From Prinia subflava (taxonomy: Eukaryota; Chordata; Aves; Passeriformes; Cisticolidae), in contig NC_086254.1 in the NCBI RefSeq assembly GCF_021018805.1, positions 27,589,300 through 27,653,299 on the forward strand: 64,000 bases of DNA. The letters are read 5' to 3'. The number at the start of each line of letters is the position of its first letter. Positions within the stretch are counted from its first letter, which is position 1. Both the position numbers and the translations under genes were made by a program. The notes below the pieces were generated by a model that searched no databases, was not told the DNA's origin, and saw only the letters and a list, made by a program, of their open reading frames with translations. Shown here piece by piece: positions 58,722 to 64,000 of the stretch.

Positions 58722-60230
58722 AGTGCAGGAATGTGATTGTGCAGCTCCTTCTGACTGTCACAGCTCATCACGCACCCAGGACTCCTGTGCACTGAGGTTA
58801 GGGAGACGTTTCCAAAATAAGGAGCAAAATATCGAAGAGATAATTATGGATGGGAAACAGAGATTTATTTTTTTTTCATTTAAAAATGTATTGATATATA
58901 CATCGATGAGCTAAACTGACAAGCCGTGCTTGAGAAAGGAGTAATTGCATCTTTAATAATATTAAACCTGACACCTGCCTTGGCTGATAACACGCAGTCC
59001 TGACACTACTTAGCTAACAATTAGGACATACAAAAAGAATGAAGGGGAAAGCAGTATTAAATGAATCTGCATTTTAAAGAACATAAAAATAAATACTGTT
59101 AATTGTCTAACACTTTGCTAATTCAATCAGGCTTGCAATTTAAAAATAGCTTTGCTTTTTCACTGAAAGAGGAGTTAATCACGATTTCTTCCTGAATCCC
59201 ATATAGAAGAAAAAATATTTAGGATAGGCACAGTGCTCTTAGAAAGAAAACCCCAATGCTAATTTGTATCATAAGCACAATTAGAAGAGGTGTTCTCCAT
59301 TTGAAAAAGAACAGAGCGCTACATAGCTAAAGGATATCATTGCAAAAAATGATAAACTGTTCAAAGGCAGAAATGAAAAAGAGGGTCTTGTCTTTAGTGG
59401 TAAAATGCCATGTTATCTTGTTTAAATGGCATAACTTTGCAAAAGACGCCACAACATTTCAATCTTTTAAAATGTCATCATTAAAAAATACATACCACAA
59501 GTGGTGTCTTTATATTTTTATACACTTTCTTTTTTGTTTTCCCTTTCCCTTTTTTCTTTTTTTTAATGGGCTAATGTAGTTCTGACAACTTCAAAGGGAA
59601 AAGGAAAGGAAATAGCAAAGGTGGCTGAAGGTGATCTTGAGTATGGCCAAATATAAATAGGTTTAGAAGCAAATTTGGCTTTGCAGGGTATCCTTTCCTC
59701 TGTGTGCATGTTCACCTGTGTTTTAAATAAAAACCACATGCATCCTGCCAGCTGGGTGAGTATTTTCTGCAGCACTGGGGGTTTGAGATGAGAAGCCCTC
59801 CCTGTGCCAGGCTCTTCCCCATCCTGATTGCAGGGAGAGCTGTGGAATGACACCGGGTGCAGCTCAGACACCGCAGGTGCTGGGAGCTTGGGCTTTTTTA
59901 TTTATTTCTTGGAAGGGCACCTTAATCATCACCACCATGCTGCTTACTCCTCTCCTTTTTTTTTTATTTGTATTTTACCTTCGCAGTCACACTTGGGTTT
60001 CTTCAGGGAAATAAATCTGTGGCTCAGTGTAACAAGAGAAAATTATTTTTTCTCAGTTTGCTGCCTGAGCAGAGTGAAACATTTTGCAAGCACCTGTTTT
60101 TATCAGCAACGGTGGCAAAAAAACAAAGGGAGGAAGAAATGAGACAGCAAAAGTCCCTCATGTAAATGTTAGAGGCTCCCTGTTGAACCAACAGATAGAT
60201 GACCATGCAGAAGTTGTCAGGGATTAATCA
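58722..60230. other. AT-rich unique DNA
   Basis: No gene seen. 58880-59350 is repeat-free with many TAAT cores (GCATCTTTAATAATATTAAA, GAGTTAATCACG) and may be conserved non-coding DNA. A T-rich stretch at 59529-59564 is low complexity. Confidence 0.5.
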
Positions 60231-60385
60231 GAATCATGGAATCCTGGAATGGTTTGGGTTGGAAAGGTTGAAGCTCATCTCATTCCAACCCTCCCCCATG
60301 GGCAGGGAACCTGCCACGAGACCAGGTTGTTTAAAGCCTTTTCTAATCTGGCCTTGAAGCAGGTTGAGTCCATGGCTGGCAGTGG
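60231..60385 (-). mobile_element. CR1 LINE 3' end, reverse orientation
   Basis: On the plus strand GAATCATGGAATCCTGGAAT, GGTTTGGGTTGGAAAGG, TTCCAACCCTCCCCCATGGG and GAGACCAGGTTGTTTAAAGC give the reverse complement of the avian CR1 3' end, so the element reads leftwards. The last matched part is TCTAATCTGGCCTTGAAGCA. It is the same subtype as the copy at 57345 but inverted relative to it, 2.75 kb away. 5'-truncated and immobile. Confidence 0.92.
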
Positions 60386-63300
60386 GATTTGCTATTCTTT
60401 ATTTCTAGATTTTATCCAGCCAAAGAGTGGCCAAAAGCCCAAATTAATCCCTTAAAATATTTTTTTTTTGTGTGTGGAAACCTTTCTTCTATTCTTCCAG
60501 GAGCTCTGCAGTTGATTTCAGTGGGACCATAACTGTGTTTTGGGTAGGATTAAAAAGTAAAAGGGAGGTTGGGACTCTCCCATCCTTTGATTTCTAAAAG
60601 TTGCTGTGTATGGCTGGAGGGAAGTGTGGAACTGTGAGCTGCAGTTCTTGGTTCTGTGCTGGGTTGACTGGATAAATTCTGATTTCATTCCAAGAAGCCC
60701 AAACCAGGACTTCTGGTGTAGCTACATCTGGAATATTCTGCAAATAAACCATCAACACATGTATCTAAATGAAGTGTGAGCACACATTCATCTTCCTACA
60801 GACACGTATATACACTCACACTTCTATATGTATATAAAGATATTCACTTCCCTAATTTATGCTACATAGAAAACCCCACACTGCTCTTACACTGGGAACA
60901 CAAATGACTATAACTGAACTTGATTTGTGGGGTTTTTTTTGCAGTTTTTACATTGCACCTCAGTCAAATAATCAATGACATTGTATATATGCAGCAGAAG
61001 CATATGCATTTATTTATACATATAGAATGTGTTATATCTATACATATAAATGGATTATTTACAAAGTATTTCTCAAAATTTCATGACAGTTCATCATATT
61101 GAAGGTGCAGTAGTTGGCTTAAAATGACACTGTTGAGCCCCTGGGGTCTTTTTTAATAAATATATTTTTGGCTTCTGCCTTCTGGAAATCTGCATCAGGC
61201 TTTGAAACTCCTGAAAAATTGATTTGCTTTTTTATTGCTGCTTAGTCCACACTATAGGCTGGACATATTTTCTTCTTTTAATTGAATCTGCCCATTACAC
61301 TGCACAAGTGCCAGGACATCAATTTAATATCTAGATTTTTTTTTGTGTGTGAGCTTTCAAACACACACAAACCCCCCTTATTTAATATGGTTGGATGTTT
61401 CTATTTCTCTCCTCGGAGTTTTGATTTGTCTATTAGCATTACAGTAGCTGTCCAAGTTGTGTGATATTCCTTGGGAGAAAAAGATGTAACACACCAGAGG
61501 AATTTTTTTTCTCTCGCTGCTGCTGCTGCTTTCCTGCTGTAGCTTATCTTCTTAACAAAGACAGGACTACAGTGGGTTTCACAATCTGAGGAAAAGCACT
61601 TTAGCTGAGAGATGCACCAATGGGTAAGAACTGAGCGAAGATAAACATCCCCACATCAAGAGCACCATGAAAGAGCTCCAGCAAGGAGGGGTGAGCAGAG
61701 GCTCTCGAGAGCAGCCAGGGAGTCTCTGGCACAAAGCAGGGCTCTGCCCTTCACCACTCTGATAATCGTGCTGGGGACAAGTGTTCACCTTGCAAAAGTT
61801 CAAATTGTGCTTGTAAAAAGAAAATAAAATTAAAAAATCGTGCCGAAACAGAAATGTAAAAAATCCCCAGGAAGCCCAAAGTGCCTGATCCCAGTTACTG
61901 AATGAGGCTGGGGGCAGCAGCTCATGCAATAAACACAGTGAAAATCAGGACCAAGGGTTTATTATTTAAAGGCACAAACAGGTTTTGACTGGGTTGGAGG
62001 CAGTGACTGCACTGCTCATGCCTTTAAGTCCATGAGTAACTTGGACCATCCCAGTGGTGGAGAAGGACAGCACCAGGAACATGCTCCAAACTGAAAGACT
62101 TGGCCCACATCAATAAATTAAACCTCGTGATTAACTTCTTGGAGAAGGAAGAAATGAGCAGTAAGAGGCAAATGGAGGTTAAGGTACTGTCTACAATACT
62201 TTCCCTTTGTGTAAACCGATGTATTTGCTTGAAAAACCCTTCTGCAGCAAGGATGCAGGAAAGGTGCAATGCAAGATTTACATCACTCAGAGTCTGACCG
62301 AATCTAAACAATTACCAGGACAAGGATTGGTGTGCAGAGAGTCAGAGCAGCACCATTCTAGATGTGTGCCCCTGTTCCTGATTCCACAGCCCTGTCCTCA
62401 TCTCCCCAATCCAATCCTTTACTCACTGCATGACGATTTTGAGTTTTTATCCATCATCTGATGAGCAGGAGCAGGACAAGCACTCAGAGAAGCCCTTTAC
62501 AGGCTGCACAGTGCCTGGCTGGGATTGCTGCCTGGGGTTAGGAAAGATAGCCCAATACCAAGAATTTTTGTGTAAAATACTTTGATTTTGTTCTGCTATC
62601 ATGCTAAATAAGTGTATTGTACTGGGGCAAAAGGAGAAATGCATCGATGCAGCCAGGTCCATGTGTAATTAGGGTGAGGCAGCTGTAGGGGGGTGCAGTC
62701 AATCGGGATTAAGGAGTTTCCTTTCACACATTACTTTGATGTAAACTCCTTTCCCCACTGGATCAGATAAACTCTCAGCTTCAGCCGACTGTCAGCATCC
62801 AAACCCAGAACAAAGCAGGGCCTCCACAGTCCCTGAGAGAGAGAAAAAAATTACACTTTGAATGAGTCTCGGAAATAAAAACAAATGCCAGAGTTATTCC
62901 AAGAGGGTTGTATCATGTACTGGTGATATTCCTGGGCAAGGAGGGGGCAGCCCTGGAGCAAGTACCATTCATTATTATTGGTGAATATTCTCAGGAGAAG
63001 CAGAGGATGTTGCTTAATAGCTTGATCTAATACACCATCAGAGAAGAGGGGAAAATACAATGAAAGATATCCTCAAAAGCAAAAGCTGAGGAATCTTCTG
63101 AGCTCTGGCTGGTCCTTTAATTACCCACGCTACAAGGGAGGAACACACAAAGAAGAAGATGGCTTCAGTGAAAGTCCTTTGAGAGGAAGTCCTTTCACTA
63201 CTTGTTAAAGCTGCAAAAATGTCACCTGGAGGTTAGTTTTTCGTGAGGACTTTGAGCCACCGGAACATTTAACACAGACTTGTGCATCTAATTTGCCTTG

Positions 63301-64000
63301 TGATTGGCAAAACTACCTGTGCCAGGTGGGGAGGTGCAGGAAGGAGCTGACAGAAATGTGCAAGGAATTATTCAGTTTGTAGAGACAATCAGGAAAAAGC
63401 AGGGAAAAAGGAGATGGTTTGGCCCTGGCATGGAGCAGGGATGTGCAAACAAAACCAAGATTGGCCAGTGAGGTGTTAGGAGAAGCAACCCTTAAGCAAC
63501 AGACCCACAGACATGGGTGTGCTGCTCCTCTGCAAAGTTGGACCTTTTTTTTGCTCTGAGTTGTTTGGATGACTGGGACAGCAAAGCCGGAGGATAAGGC
63601 AACTTGTCAGGCAGGTCAGGCAGGTTTGGAAGTGCCCAGTGGCAGCTGCTCATCTGCTCTGAGCTCTCCAAAATCACTGAAATGCTGCATCTGGCTGCAG
63701 GAGAAACCCTGAGACACCTCTCTGCCATGTCTCTGTAGGAAACTTCCTCAGGACAGCTCTGACAGCTGTGTGGACCTGCAGGCTCTGGAAACCAGGAATT
63801 CCCTCATCACAGCCTCCCATGTCCCCCTTTGCCCTGAGTGGAGAAAGTGCCCTGGGGAGCACTGGGCTCCTGGTGACCCTGTGCTGGGCACCAGGGATGC
63901 TCTGCCACCTGTACACAGGCTGCAAGCCCTGCATGCCCATGAACCCTCCCCAGCTGCCTGCGAGGGCCCAGGACCAGCCCAGCCAGCTGGCAGGAAAGGA
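60386..64000. other. Unique non-coding DNA to the window end
   Basis: No supported gene. 60780-61060 has alternating TA/CA-rich DNA with a small hairpin (ATATGC-AGCAGAA-GCATAT near 60986). A (CTG)n-like CTGCTGCTGCTG lies near 61517. 62640-63320 is repeat-free, and 63400-64000 is GC-richer without a recognisable exon. Confidence 0.5.

Noticed and set aside
1..64000. tRNA, rRNA and well-known microRNA genes
   Set aside because: I looked for tRNA B-box-like strings and the mature sequences of several conserved microRNAs by eye and found none; a covariance-model scan could still find something.

Overview
The window reads as vertebrate nuclear DNA, most likely from a bird and possibly a songbird. 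The main evidence is three or four CR1 LINE 3' ends: a well-preserved one at 3464-3804, others at 57345-57482 and 60231-60385, and a weak one near 58676. No Alu-like or L1-like sequence was noticed. A few old MIR-like fragments and long pure microsatellites are present. No complete protein-coding gene can be supported. There are no bacterial operons, rRNA, tRNA or CRISPR arrays. The window is best described as intergenic or intronic DNA with one CpG-island promoter, several large simple-repeat arrays and many AT-rich, enhancer-like patches.

Layout. 1-3463: unique non-coding DNA, followed by the CR1. 3805-4180: AT-rich DNA with a POU octamer. 4180-5020: a CpG island holding a possible first exon, a YY1-like start site, two short tandem repeats, a CCAAT box and a near-ideal RFX X-box. 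5021-5690: an ATAGGG/ATCGGG array with a dimeric higher-order repeat and then about 32 pure hexamers. 5691-19254: mostly unique DNA with small repeats, an isolated CpG cluster (13696-13746) and homeodomain-type motif clusters. 19255-19851: (TTCC)n, then (CTCC)n. 24397-24444 and 24464-25038: a purine tract followed by a 575-base pyrimidine tract. 28578-28799: a 111-bp tandem duplication. 28970-29310: a CpG-rich patch with paired GTAATTAC palindromes. 29311-55600: largely unique AT-rich DNA with a MIR fragment (43907-43990) and enhancer-like patches. 55688-55963 (minus): a 92-codon open exon candidate with a signal-peptide-like start and a perfect GTAAGT donor. The remainder holds CR1 fragments and unique DNA.

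No gene set working together can be claimed. The most testable ideas are that the CpG island is an RFX-regulated (ciliary-type) promoter beside a G-quadruplex-prone telomere-like array, and that the 55.7-56.0 kb exon encodes a small secreted protein. Enhancer-like calls rest on motif content only. Conservation, RNA-seq and chromatin data would be decisive and are not available here.
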